Below, piece after piece: positions 34,566-46,324 of a stretch of 64,000 bases of DNA. A model generated the notes under the pieces. It saw only the letters and a program-made list of their open reading frames with translations, made no database searches and was not told the DNA's origin. Origin of the DNA: Arenicola marina (lineage: Eukaryota > Annelida > Polychaeta > Arenicolidae); the NCBI GenBank assembly GCA_964019135.1, contig OZ025265.1, forward strand, positions 18,885,143 to 18,949,142, written 5' to 3'. Position 1 is the stretch's first letter. The number at the start of each line of letters is the position of its first letter. A program made the translations under genes and the position numbers.

Positions 34566-35429
34566 TGTCACGTTGTCTGCATATCAAAGTCTTGTGAGCC
34601 TTTATTTACTCACTGCTCATCTTCAGTTATTCAGCATTCCCACACACTGGAGCGACTTGCATAGATCTGTGACTTGCTGTGTGCGACCGCTTTTGATTGG
34701 TCTTGGAGGCTTCTTGGTCCAGTGTAACCTTCGTCTTCATAGAAGTGACGCAAACATGTTCCATCACATTGTATACTATAAAAGGCGGTCACGTGTTAAT
34801 ATTACGCCAATCACGTCGCATTACGGGTAACCATGGTACCCGAGCCCACAGTACAGTTACGTGAACACTTTTCTATGAATAGCTGTAAACGCACACCGCG
34901 AGTAGTGATATTGGGGATTAAGTTGCCTTCATAACTGATGACCGAATACAAATGATGAATGTTGATCATGAATCACTATATACCATATTTTCCATAATAT
35001 TATGGTATGATATTTTATGGTAAATTTACTCGTGGCTAATTAACTACGCATGATTTTCGCCGCTTAAAGCAGTAAGAATTATTCAGTTACATGATTACAA
35101 TACCGGTGTTTACCAACTATTCCGGCGCCTAGAAAACAGCCAAACGCTTTATGAAGCTATAGTCTAGCATATATTGTTGTGTGTCTGTCAGTCACTTATG
35201 GCTTTCCTTTCAGTTGTTGTCTTTGTCCTCGTACTTATCGTGGGGCGAGTTGTATTACCATTGTTCATGTGGGGTATGTCAGTGTGACTGTGAATCATGG
35301 GACAGCATTCCACTTCGGTCTGCGAGTAAATAAACTATTTAAGTGAAATTTTGTCATGTGACCTGGCATTGAAGTCGTGTGGTGCCACGTGTGATCACCA
35401 GATGGCGCCAGTGGGCGATATCACGAACG

Positions 35430-35527
35430 AACGCAGTTTAGCCGACTACGGAGCTTATTCGACTAAAGTTACCATGTAAAAGATGGGCGATTTTAGTCGA
35501 CTAAGCCCCGTAGCCGGCTAAACTATG
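35430..35527. mobile_element. Small fold-back element
   Basis: Arms GCAGTTTAGCCGACTACGGA and AGCTTATTCGACTAAA pair with TTTAGTCGACTAAGC and CCGTAGCCGGCTAAACTATG across a spacer of about 24 bp. Probably a tiny MITE; it could form a stable hairpin if transcribed. Confidence 0.65.
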
Positions 35528-35879
35528 TTTGTGCAAATAGGCCCCAGGTGTGCCGCGGCGGGGGGCGGGGGGGGGGGGTACGGACCACCCAGTCACGTAC
35601 ATATATATCCTGGTGTACATAATTCCGTCAAAGGTCAAGGTCATCACCTGCGCGGCGTCTAATGTCAGTGGTAATCTACCGCCAGGTGTCGTTGGTGTCG
35701 TGCCTTACACTGCTGCCCTCATCGTAATAAAAGTGTATGTGGAAATAAATTATGCGTCAAATTTAGTGGCGGTGTTTGCTTTATTTGCTAATGATATAGA
35801 CAAACAAACCCATCGGGAGGCCGACAAGGAGGAGAGAAATGATTGTTACCAGCTGGCAAACATAATGCACTAATTGTAC

Positions 35880-38800
35880 TAATTCCGCGTACGTCCCCCA
35901 CTCCCCGACCACCTTAAGGTTCCGCGTCCCCCACTCCCCGACCGCCTTAAGGTTCCGCGTCCCCCACTCCCCGACCGCCTTAAGGTTCCGCGTCCCCCAC
36001 TCCCCGACCGCCTTAAGGATCCGCGTCCCCCACTCCCCAACCGCCTTAAGGTTCCGCGTCCCCCACTCCCCGACCGCCTCAAGGTTCCGCGTCCCCCACT
36101 CCCCAACCGCCTTAAGGTTCCGCGTCCCCCACTCCCCAACCGCCTTAAGGTTCCGCGTCCCCCACTCCCCAACCGCCTTAAGGTTCCGCGTCCCCCACCA
36201 CCCGACCGCCTTAAGGTTCCGCGTCCCCCACTCCCCGACCGCCTTAAGGTTCCGCGTCCCCCACTCCCCGACCGCCTTAAGGTTCCGCGTCCCCCACTCC
36301 CCGACCGCCTTAAGGTTCCGCGTCTCCCACTCCCCGACCGCCTTAAGGTTCCGCGTCCCCCACTCCCCAACCGCCTTAAGGTTCCGCGTCCCCCACTCCC
36401 CGACCGCCTTAAGGTTCCGCGTCCCCCACTCCCCGACCGCCTTAAGGTTCCGCGTCCCCCACTCCCCGACCGCCTTAAGGTTCCGCGTCCCCCACTCCCC
36501 GACCGCCTTAAGGTTCCGCGTCCCCCACTCCCCGACCGCCTTAAGGTTCCGCGTCCCCCACTCCCCGACCGCCTTAAGGTTCCGCGTCCCCCACTCCCCG
36601 ACCGCCTTGAGGTTCCGCGTCCCCCACTCCCCGACCGCCTTAAGGTTCCGCGTCCCCCACTCCCCGACCGCCTTAAGGTTCCGCGTCCCCCACTCCCCGA
36701 CCGCCTTAAGGTTCCGCGTCTCCCACTCCCCGACCGCCTTAAGGTTCCGCGTCCCCCACTCCCCGACCGCCTTAAGGTTCCGCGTCCCCCACTCCCCGAC
36801 CGCCTTAAGGTTCCGCGTCCCCCACTCCCAGACCGCCTTAAGGTTCCGCGTCCCCCACTCCCCGACCGCCTTAAGGTTCCGCGTCCCCCACTCCCCGACC
36901 GCCTTAAGGTTCCGCGTCCCCCACTCCCCGACCGCCTTAAGGTTCCGCGTCCCCCACTCCCCGACCGCCTTAAGGTTCCGCGTCTCCCACTCCCCGACCG
37001 CCTTAAGGTTCCGCGTCCCCCACTCCCCGACCGCCTTAAGGTTCCGCGTCCCCCACTCCCCGACCGCCTTAAGGTTCCGCGTCTCCCACTCCCCGACCGC
37101 CTTAAGGTTCCGCGTCCCCCACTCCCCGACCGCCTTAAGGTTCCGCGTCCCCCACTCCCCGACCGCCTTAAGGTTCCGCGTCCCCCACTCCCCGACCACC
37201 TTAAGGTTCCGCGTCCCCCACTCCCCGACCACCTTAAGGTTCCGCGTCCCCCACTCCCCGACCGCCTTAAGGTTCCGCGTCCCCCACTCCCCGACCGCCT
37301 TAAGGTTCCGCGTCCCCCACTCCCCGACCGCCTTAAGGTTCCGCGTCCCCCACTCCCCGACCGCCTTAAGGTTCCGCGTCCCCCACTCCCCGACCGCCTT
37401 AAGGTTCCGCGTCCCCCACTCCCCGACCGCCTTAAGGTTCCGCGTCCCCCACTCCCCGACCGCCTTAAGGTTCCGCGTCCCCCACTCCCCGACCGCCTTA
37501 AGGCTCCGCGTCCCCCACTCCCCGACCGCCTTAAGGTTCCGCGTCCCCCACTCCCCGACCGCCTTGAGGTTCCGCGTCCCCCACTCCCCGACCGCCTTAA
37601 GGTTCCGCGTCCCCCACTCCCCGACCGCCTTAAGGTTCCGCGACCCCCACTCCCCGACCGCCTTAAGGTTCCGCGTCCCCCACTCGCCGACCGCCTTAAA
37701 GTTCCGCGTCCCCCACTCCCCGACCGCCTTAAGGTTCCGCGTCCCCCACTCCCCGACCGCCTTAAGGTTCCGCGTCCCCCACTCCCCGACCGCCTTAAGG
37801 TTCCGCGTCCCCCACTCCCCGACCGCCTTAAGGTTCCGCGTCTCTAACTCCCCGACCGCCTTAAGGTTCCGCGTCCCCCACTCCCCGACCGCCTTAAGGT
37901 TCCGCGTCCCCCACTCCCCGACCGCCATAAGGTTCCGCGTCTCCCACTCCCCGACCGCCTTAAGGTTCCGCGTCCCCCACTCCCCGACCGCCTTGAGGTT
38001 CCGCGTCCCCCACTCCCCGACCGCCTTAAGGTTCCGCGTCCCCCACTCCCCGACCGCCTTAAGGTTCCGCGTCCCCCACTCCCCGACCACTTTAAGGTTC
38101 CGCGTCCCCCACTCCCCGACCGCCTTAAGGTTCCGCGTCCCCCACTCCCCGACCGCCTTAAGGTTCCGCGTCCCCCACTCCCCGACCGCCTTAAGGTTCC
38201 GCGTCCCCCACTCCCCGACCACCTTAAGGTTCCGCGTCCCCCACTCCCCGACCGCCTTAAGGTTCCGCGTCCCCCACTCCCCGACCGCCTTAAGGTTCCG
38301 CGTCCCCCACTCCCCGACCGCCTTAAGGTTCCGCGTCCCCCACTCCCCGACCGCCTTAAGGTTCCGCGTCCCCCACTCCCCGACCGCCTTAAGGTTCCGC
38401 GTCCCCCACTCCCCGACCGCCTTAAGGTTCCGCGTCCCCCACTCCCCGACCGCCTTAAGGTTCCGCGTCCCCCACTCCCCGACCGCCTTAAGGTTCCGCG
38501 TCTCCCACTCCCCGACCGCCTTAAGGGTCCGCGTCCTCCACTCGCCGACCGCCTTAAGGTTCCGCGTCCCCCACTCCCCAACCGCCTTAAGGTTCCGCGT
38601 CTCCCACTCCCCGACCGCCTTAAGGTTCCGCGTCCCCCACTCCCCGACCGCCTTAAGGTTCCGCGTCCCCCACTCCCCGACCGCCTTAAGGGTCCGCGTC
38701 CCCCACTCGCCGACCGCCTTAAGGTTCCGCGTCCCCCACTCCCCGACCGCCTTAAGGTTCCGCGTCCCCCACTCCCCGACCGCCTTAAGGTTCCGCGTCC

Positions 38801-39680
38801 CCCACTCCCCGACCACCTTAAGGTTCCGCGTCCCCCACTCCCCGACCGCCTTAAGGTTCCGCGTCCCCCACTCCCCGACCGCCTTAAGGTGCCGCGTCCC
38901 CCACTCCCCGACCGCCCTAAGGTTCCGCGTCCCCCACTCCCCGACCGCCTTAAGGTTCCGCGTCCCCCACTCCCCGACCGCCTTAAGGTTCCGCATCCCC
39001 CACTCCTCGACCGCCTTAAGGTTCCGCGTCCCCCACTCCCCGACCGCCTTAAGGTTCCGCGTCCCCCACTCCCCGACCGCCTTAAGGTTCCGCGTCCCCC
39101 ACTCGCCGACCGCCTTAAGGTTCCGCGTCCCCCACTCCCCGACCGCCTTGAGGTTCCGCGTCCCCCACTCCCCGACCGCCTTAAGGTTCCGCGTCCCCCA
39201 CTCCCCGACCGCCTTAAGGTTCCGCGTCCCCCACTCCCCGACCGCCTTAAGGCTCCGCGTCCCCCACTCCCCGACCGCCTTAAGGTTCCGCGTCCCCCAC
39301 TCCCCGACCGCCTTAAGGTTCCGCGTCCCCCACTCCCCGACCGCCTTAAGGTTCCGCGTCCCCCACTCCCCGACCGCCTTAAGGTTCCGCGTCCCCCACT
39401 CGCCGACCACCTAAAGGTTCCGCGTCCCCCACTCCCCGACCGCCTTAAGGTTCCGCGTCCCCCACTCCCCGACCGCCTTAAGGTTCCGCGTCCCCCACTC
39501 CCCGACCACCTTAAGGCTCCGCGTCCCCCACTCCCCGACCGCCTTGAGGTTCCGCGTCCCCCACTCCCCGACCGCCTTAAGGTTCCGCGTCCCCCACTCC
39601 CCGACCGCCTTAAGTTTCCGCGTCTCCCACTCCCCGACCGCCTTAAGGTTCCGCGTCCCCCACTCCCCGACCGACCGGTC
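35880..39680. repeat. 33-bp satellite array, about 115 copies
   Basis: Unit: CCTTAAGGTTCCGCGTCCCC followed by CACTCCCCGACCG. It is very uniform, with sporadic variants (GACCACC, TCTCCCAC, CTTGAGG, CTCGCCG). The unit is a multiple of three and stop-free in several frames, which produces giant open frames on both strands: an 11-residue GEWGTRNLKAV repeat of 1209 codons on minus, RFRVPHSPTAL on plus. Overlapping open frames on both strands and the lack of any splice or start context argue against coding. It lies between DNAJB11 and SLC4. Confidence 0.97.
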
Positions 39681-41189
39681 CGAAAAAATTCCTAAAAAAC
39701 AAACAAATGGCCGCGTGTATTCATGCATTTAGAGTGTTATGAAACCCGTACAAACGAATAAAACGTAAGAACTATGATCAAATGAAACGCTCTAATTACC
39801 CTACATTAATTATGACACTCGGTATCCCGTCCATATTTGAATATAACCTAAGCAAACGAAGTAAAAATCTATACTGAAACTAAAACGACTATAACAGAAC
39901 AGAAGTGGTATGCTATTTATATGACCTTGGGGCTACGCGTTCAAGGTGACTCGGCGTCCCTTTATGGCCGACAAGGATGAAATGATTGTTACCATCTGGC
40001 GAATATCGTGCATATGGTTGAGAGGCCACTCTGGTCTCATTCTCGGCTTTACAAATAGAATGAGTTCGTGTTGTAGGCCGCTGTTGTGCACACGCTGGCT
40101 AAACTGGGCCAAGGAACCTCCCGGGACAGAGTCTCATGCTTTTAGGCGCGCACCATTTCATATGAGAGGGGGGAGGGGGGGGGCGTATTTTATTTTTCAG
40201 ATGCTACAAAAAAAAATAACTTGCAAAAAAAATGTTTATGACACTGTAGAAATAAATTTCGAATGGAATTACCAGGCTATAAATAATTTGATGACAAAGA
40301 TAAAATGTCAATAAATTTGTGAAAAATTATACTTCGAATTGCCCCACCCCCACCCTCCTTGACGAAATCGTCATGCGCCGCCACTCCCCCCCCCCCCCAC
40401 CCATTCAGTCTTTGACTGTATACTGGCTCCGCGCGTGTACCCCCAAACCTGCCCCCCACCCCCGATGATTTGCCACTGGTGGACTACCAGGAGTGCGCGT
40501 CAAGCAGCCGTAGCGGCTAAAGCATGATGCGCCCCTTGCCCGGGAGTTTAGAACCAGCAAGCCCTGTGCAGCTCTATTCGCCATGTAAAAGGCCCTGTGA
40601 TATTTCCGAAAGTTGTGTCTTTTCTCACTTTAATTTACTTCTCGATGTGTTTTAATGTATATGAAAGTAATTTCGGCAACCCTAAACTGGGTGTTCGTTC
40701 CGAGACGGTCTTGGCTTAATTAACACGTGCTGGCGAAGGCACTGAGGCGAACCTCAGTGGTCAAAGTGTCGATGATTTATTAAAACCCTTAAACTCAATT
40801 AAAACGAGTTACCAACTCCGTTAAACGGTGCGCAACTTACCTGGCAGCAGTTGTTTGATAACTGTGTGCCAGCCTCTTGCTCCGCAGGGCGGTGTATCCG
40901 AACTAAATAAAAGTCCTACTCAACTGCTAGCTTGCTAGCTGGAAACCTGTCCTCCAGCGCAACGCCGCTGACTCACTGACTTAAAACAGAGGCGGCGGTG
41001 CCTTCACCGCTATAGTTGCTATAGCAACGCACGCCAGGAAATCTACAGAGACCTAGGATACCACAGCCCCATCCGATTGTGAATACCACCTAACCGACCC
41101 CATACCGAAGTTCATATTTTCATCGCCGGGTGTCTAGAAGTCACTTATTTCGTCGTGATAAACACACACAGGGTAAAGCAATGTAAAGT

Positions 41190-41195
41190 TTTATT
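41190..41195 (-). promoter_or_regulatory. Candidate poly(A) signal for SLC4
   Basis: On the minus strand AATAAA is followed, about 25 bases on, by CCCTGTGTGTGTTTATC, a GU-rich downstream element. It is 5.1 kb after the SLC4 stop codon. It is a good-looking poly(A) site, but nearer variants could be used. Confidence 0.35.
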
Positions 41196-42204
41196 CTTTC
41201 CTGTCGCATAGTTACAGAGAGTAAAGCTTCCAAGCTGGACCACTCCTATAAAACAACAGTCTCTGATATACAAACACACTATGTAAAACTGTCAAACAAC
41301 GGTCACCGGGCAAGAAATCTTATTCAGTAAACCGTACACACCGATAGACATTTATATTCGAAATGTCGCTTTGGGTGTGATATATTCGTATTAAAAGTTG
41401 CCACCAAGATATACAAAAAGTGTACAACATAAAATATCATCGGGCAAGAAATCTGTAGTAACATAAATGCACAAAATAGAAACCGTTCAAATTTCGCTGG
41501 ACTAAGTCAAAAGGCGGATAGGCATCCCGTGTATAACATGAGGAGAACACTGTGAGGAATTAAAAAAAAAAATACTCGTGGTCAAAGATATATATAGGTA
41601 AAATGAAAGATTATTTCAAGTGTCACATTAATATGTTTACATGCGTGATAAGATTATTGAGGAGTAAATTAATGAGACACTGGGCAGTGTATGCATGGGA
41701 GAAACAACAGAGTAAGCGAGTCTTCGATTGGTTGATTTGAAAAAAAACGTACGCTTTAACCTGTTGCGTCATATCGTGACGATGGCAAGGGTCACACTGC
41801 ATATGTGCTTAGTCTATTACAATCATCTATGTTTTGAGCAGTATTTTGGTCGTCGATACAAATCACGTCTGCATTTGTTGTCAAGTTACTGTAAACTTGC
41901 TTGGTACAAAACGTTCCCTGAAAATACTATCCGATATCAATCAGAAAATTATCTAAAACGTAGAATGATTAATTTTACATTCCTGCATGATTACCTGATC
42001 TGATTAAGGGTTAATGAAACGACTGCGAAGAAGAATATATATTTACGTTTGTTGAGAGTGAGCAACATGCGGAACAGCATAGTTGAACATAACCAGGCAC
42101 GCAATATTGTGGTCAAGGCGCCAGATAAATAGTCAAGGCGACGGATGCGTAATGAGGGCAACCATGGAGTCATTTACGCAACAGTTATAGGTAGCACGAC
42201 TGCG

Positions 42205-42500
42205 CAAATATACGCCATCTTGGAAAAAGCTTGACTGGCGCAAAGAGTTCTGGGAAATATTTTGGTGTTATCTTAACATTTTCTACGGTTATAAATACCA
42301 TATTTCCAGGTTATTGGCAATGGATGTATACAATTTTAATAAGCTGGCTTAAATTACATCCAGATTACATAATTTTTCCTTTTATAAAGATGACAATATC
42401 GAATGTTTAATTGTCTGCTGAATATAAGTTGTCATGCAATGACGCCATCTTGACATCTCGCGGAGACCAAAATATTACCCAGAATGCATTGGACATGCAA
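42205..42500. repeat. Dispersed repeat, relative of 52650-52890
   Basis: Starts with CGCCATCTTGGAAAAAGC and GACTGGCGCAA and ends around ACCCAGAATGCAT. The same landmarks in the same order occur in SLC4 intron sequence at 52650-52890. Probably a transposon remnant; no protein. Confidence 0.6.
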
Positions 42501-43374
42501 TGATTGCGATAGGGCATGCAGTCTCTCAAATTCGTTACGCTGGGATCGTCGTTGAGATTTTGAGAGCGATTTGACATACATTAACTTCACTGTACGGTAT
42601 CACGATATCTTTGCTTCGTAGCTCCAAGCATTCCTCAGGTCGAGGGTCGGGTTAGCTGGGACAGGGCTTAGAGATCGAGTGAGAGGGTGGGTGGGTTATG
42701 TACACAGAATCCACGCGCATGACCCATATATTGACACCCTGGTCCCCAAGCAGTAATGACCCTCTTCCCCTCATCACCCGTGTGTTCCATCATATACCCT
42801 GCCTCGCCGTCACACTCTGTTGGCATGACAACTTGTCTCCACAATCTCCCATAGCAACATACTTCTCTAAGTAACCCTTCCCCACACCCTTATAAGTTGT
42901 ACACACGCAGCCCCTGACGATATAAATCATAAAGGAAATTTGTCCTGCATAAACTATTGATATGTTAGCACACCTAACAGTTGCAGACTTAACGGTTTAA
43001 CGCTACATTAATGACACAGCCAATAAACGGCATCGAAACTTGTTCAGTATTTTCCACAAAGCAGATGGAAAGAAAAACCGCCAGTGCTTATATAAGCGGG
43101 AAAATACGGCAATCGTGGCTACATGTGTTAATGTCATAACATTACTTACAACCTTACATGAGTTATCCCAATGAGAGGAACGCATAACATTGCATGTAAG
43201 CTGATATAGGCTGCTAGCTGCAATGTTAAATATATATAGCCATCATAGGACTAATGTACATCATTGAAAAAATGGGACCGTAGGCCTAGCTTTACAATCC
43301 ACACCGAATGAGGAAATCACCGGGAGAAATTATGTCACGATCCCCATCAGCTGAAGACATAACTTTACAATACA

Positions 43375-44455
43375 CATGGGTTAATTGAAGGCATAACTTT
43401 ACAATCCATATGGGTTGAAGGCATAATGTTACAATCCATATGGGTTGAAAGCATAATGTTACAATCCACATGGGTTGAAAGCATAATGTTACAATCCACA
43501 TGGGTTGAAAGCATAATGTTACAATCTACATGAGTTGAAGGCATAATGTTTCAATCCACATGAGTTGAAGGCATAATGTTACAATCCACATGGGTTGAAA
43601 GCATAATGTTACAATCCACATGGTTTGAAGGCATAATGTTACAATCCACATGGGTTGAAAGCATAATGTTACAATCCACATGGGTTGAAGGCATAATGTT
43701 ACAATCCACATGGTTTGAAGGCATAATGTTACAATCCACATGGGTTGAAGGCATAATGTTACAATCCACATGGTTTGAAGGCATAATGTTACAATCCACA
43801 TGGGTTGAAGGCATAACTTTACGATCCACATGTATGTAGGGCATAACTTTTCAAACCACAAGGGTTGAAGGCATAACTTTACAATCAACAGCGGCTGAAG
43901 TCATAACATCATAATCAACATATGGTTAAAGGTGTAACTTTAAAATCCACATGGATTAAAGGCATAATGTTATAAGCCACATATGGATTTAAGGCATAAC
44001 TTTTCGAAAAAACACATGGGTTGAAGGCATAATTTTACAATCCACATGGGTTGAAGGTATAACTTTACAATACACATGAGTTGAGGACATAAATTTACCA
44101 TCCACATGGGTTGAATGCATAAGTTTGCAATCAACAGCGGCTGAAGTCATAACATCCTAATCAACATATGGTTGAAGGTGTAACTTTAAAAAACACATGG
44201 GTTGAAGGTATAACTTTACAATACACATGAGTTGAAGGCATAACTTTACGATCCACATGGGTTGAAGGCATAACTTTTCAAACCACAAGGGTTGAAGGCA
44301 TAATTTTACAATCAACAGCGGCTGAAGTCATAACATCCTAATCAACATATGGTTAAGGGTGTAACTTTAAAATCCACATGGATTAAAGGCATAATTATTT
44401 ACAATCCACATGGGTTGAAGGCATAACTTTACAATCCATATGGGCATGATATGAC
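43375..44455. repeat. 30-bp minisatellite, about 36 copies
   Basis: Unit: ACAATCCACATGGGTTGAAG and GCATAATGTT. The centre is homogeneous and both edges are diverged. A composite block containing CAACAGCGGCTGAAGTCATA recurs at about 43884, 44128 and 44310, which shows segmental duplication within the array. Confidence 0.93.
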
Positions 44456-44566
44456 AACCATCTGGGCGTAAACTTCTAATCCACATACGAGGAAGGAACT
44501 GTTGTGAATGATCACAGACTCAATGATCTCAAGCCAACGATATGCTACATGCATGGACATTTTGTG

Positions 44567-44601
44567 GTAACGACCAAAGACGGTTTGTCTTTGGTCGTTA
44601 C
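44567..44601. other. Perfect 15-bp hairpin
   Basis: GTAACGACCAAAGAC, a five-base loop (GGTTT) and the exact reverse complement GTCTTTGGTCGTTAC. There is no T-tract after it and it is too short for a typical microRNA precursor. It could be the core of a very small palindromic element; function unknown. Confidence 0.6.
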
Positions 44602-45691
44602 ATAGGCTCTGTTAGGATATCTCCTTATATCAACGATATACTCGCGAAACCCTTAAGATGTCGTTACTTTTGTTAGTACTTGCCTGTGGTTGGCTATTGC
44701 AGGAGGGGTTTAGCATATATATGTGTAAATATGCACAACAAAGATACAGCGGCCTTGGCTTGAAACGGACGTTTCTCGTTAGATTGTTTACAATAAGCAG
44801 GCATACACAAAAACTAAATATTCAATAGATAATAAATAAAGCTTTAACAGTGACCATTAAATCAGGTCGCTTATCAGATTCTGTCTTCCATCAAGTAACA
44901 CAGACACAGCTGAGGAGTATTTGAAGAAACAGAAACAATGCGTAAAACGAGATCTAGCTTTCACAAAAAACGTTAAAACTTACAAAAACATTGGCTCGGC
45001 AAGAATACAAGCTTAATCACCGACGGCGGGAAAAGCGCACCAGTAAATATCACAACAGAAATATATGAATCTCAAAATCAAATGCACAAACTACAGTTCT
45101 ACCGTAATATGTAGACTGATGGTCGTTTCATTTCCTCCAACAACCTAAGTTACTTAACAACCAAATTAAGTACATATGTTCACAAAGAAAAACACGATTA
45201 TGTTAAAATTGCCTAATATTTAAATATTACATCCCATTTCATAAATATGTGTTAAAGTATATGTGTATATATCGCTATATACATATAGATCTAATGGTAT
45301 ATCACATGACAATGGTGCGAGGTGCATGAGTTGTGTAGCCATACTGAGGCGAATGCAGGCAGGAGGCATACGACGATCACATACACACATATCACGTGAC
45401 AGACTGACGGTGTAGCGTCACGAGCAGACGCCACACTTAACATAAAGTGAAAACAGGTAAAAAAAAGCTTGTGACACACCATCCCGTTCCCCTGTGATCC
45501 TCCTTTCGTGAAATTGTTCAGGATAAAGTTTAAAACTATAATGTGATATATGACAAACGCGCTTTGACGCAGAGCGAATCATCTCACGAGCCTCTTAATT
45601 TGCATATTGCATTCTCGTATTGATGCCTTGAAATGGCCACAAGATATTTTTTTGCTTCGCTTACTAATAAATTAAGGTGTAGATAGCATGG

Positions 45692-45898
45692 ACGTACAAC
45701 TATTTATGTAAAAATAATTGATTAAGTTACTATACTATTAAAATAGTATTGACACCGGTAGCTCAGTTAGCGTCAACATTTTGAACACGACGTACAACCA
45801 CTTCTGCAAAAATAATTGATTAATTATTATACTAAATTATTAATTATTATCAAAATAGTTAACCAATTGACACCAGTAGCTCAGTTGGCATCTACATT
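45692..45898. repeat. ~100-bp tandem duplication with tRNA-like boxes
   Basis: Two copies of ACGTACAACxAxTTxTGxAA, AAATAATTGATTAA and TTGACACCxGTAGCTCAGTT. Each ends in an A-box-like GTAGCTCAGTTxGC. They look like decayed SINE heads with AT-rich tails, tandemly duplicated. Confidence 0.6.
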
Positions 45899-46324
45899 TA
45901 AAGTTACGTCCCATTTTCTATTACACCAACTTTAACTTGTGCTGTTTTGTGCCTGCTTTTTTGTGCCTCATTTTAGTGTCCGGTAAAATGATATTTCCCG
46001 GTTACATCTGTATTTATGCTTTGAGTTTCTAGTTACGATAAATCGCGGGGAACCATTTACCGGTTTATCTGTAGTTGGTTGGGTCATTATTTTGGTTTCC
46101 GTTAGCCGGTGACTTAATTACTGGCATCTCTATTAAGGGTTGGGGGCTATTGTCCGTCTTCCATTTCCGGCGATACACCATTGACAGAATTTGTCTCAAT
46201 TTGTGGTTAGGTCGTGGTCCCCGTTTCAAGTGACATTTAATGAGGTCTCTTCATCTGTGGCTTCTGCATGGGGTCTATTTTCCGTTTCCTGTAAAGTAAC
46301 ATTTCCCAGTGTTTCTGTCGTTGG

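Larger units (their letters stand above)
31509..35877 (+). other. DNAJB11 3' UTR and downstream flank
   Basis: No further coding exon was found. After the stop come a 35-bp-type repeat, a 44-bp minisatellite, a block of ATACGGAATG-type diverged repeats (33890-34440), a small MITE and a small fold-back. The first AATAAA I noticed is at 35329-35334; others are at 35726 and 35744, the last followed by GT-rich sequence. If they are used the 3' UTR is about 3.8-4.2 kb, but a nearer non-consensus signal cannot be excluded. Confidence 0.5.
39681..46324. other. Intergenic region or long SLC4 3' UTR
   Basis: No conserved coding exon on either strand. Contents: a segment similar to the left flank of the 33-bp satellite (39952-40012), C-tracts at 40386, a SINE tail fragment at about 41735-41800, a dispersed repeat near 42205-42500, a 30-bp minisatellite, a perfect hairpin and a tandem duplication. 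The SLC4 gene ends at its right side on the minus strand, so part of this may be SLC4 3' UTR. Confidence 0.6.

Noticed and set aside
35198..35287. 29-codon hydrophobic small open frame (MAFLSVVVFVLVLIV start)
   Set aside because: It could encode a tiny membrane peptide, but there is no conservation evidence or promoter, and it lies in the presumed distal 3' UTR of DNAJB11. A chance T-rich frame is more likely.
41728..42003. 91-codon plus-strand open frame
   Set aside because: Its first part is a SINE tail fragment (TCATATCGTGACGATGGCAAGGG-like sequence); the rest has no recognisable similarity.
43292..44455. CRISPR-like regular repeats
   Set aside because: The repeats are contiguous 30-bp minisatellite units without unique spacers, in an animal genome.
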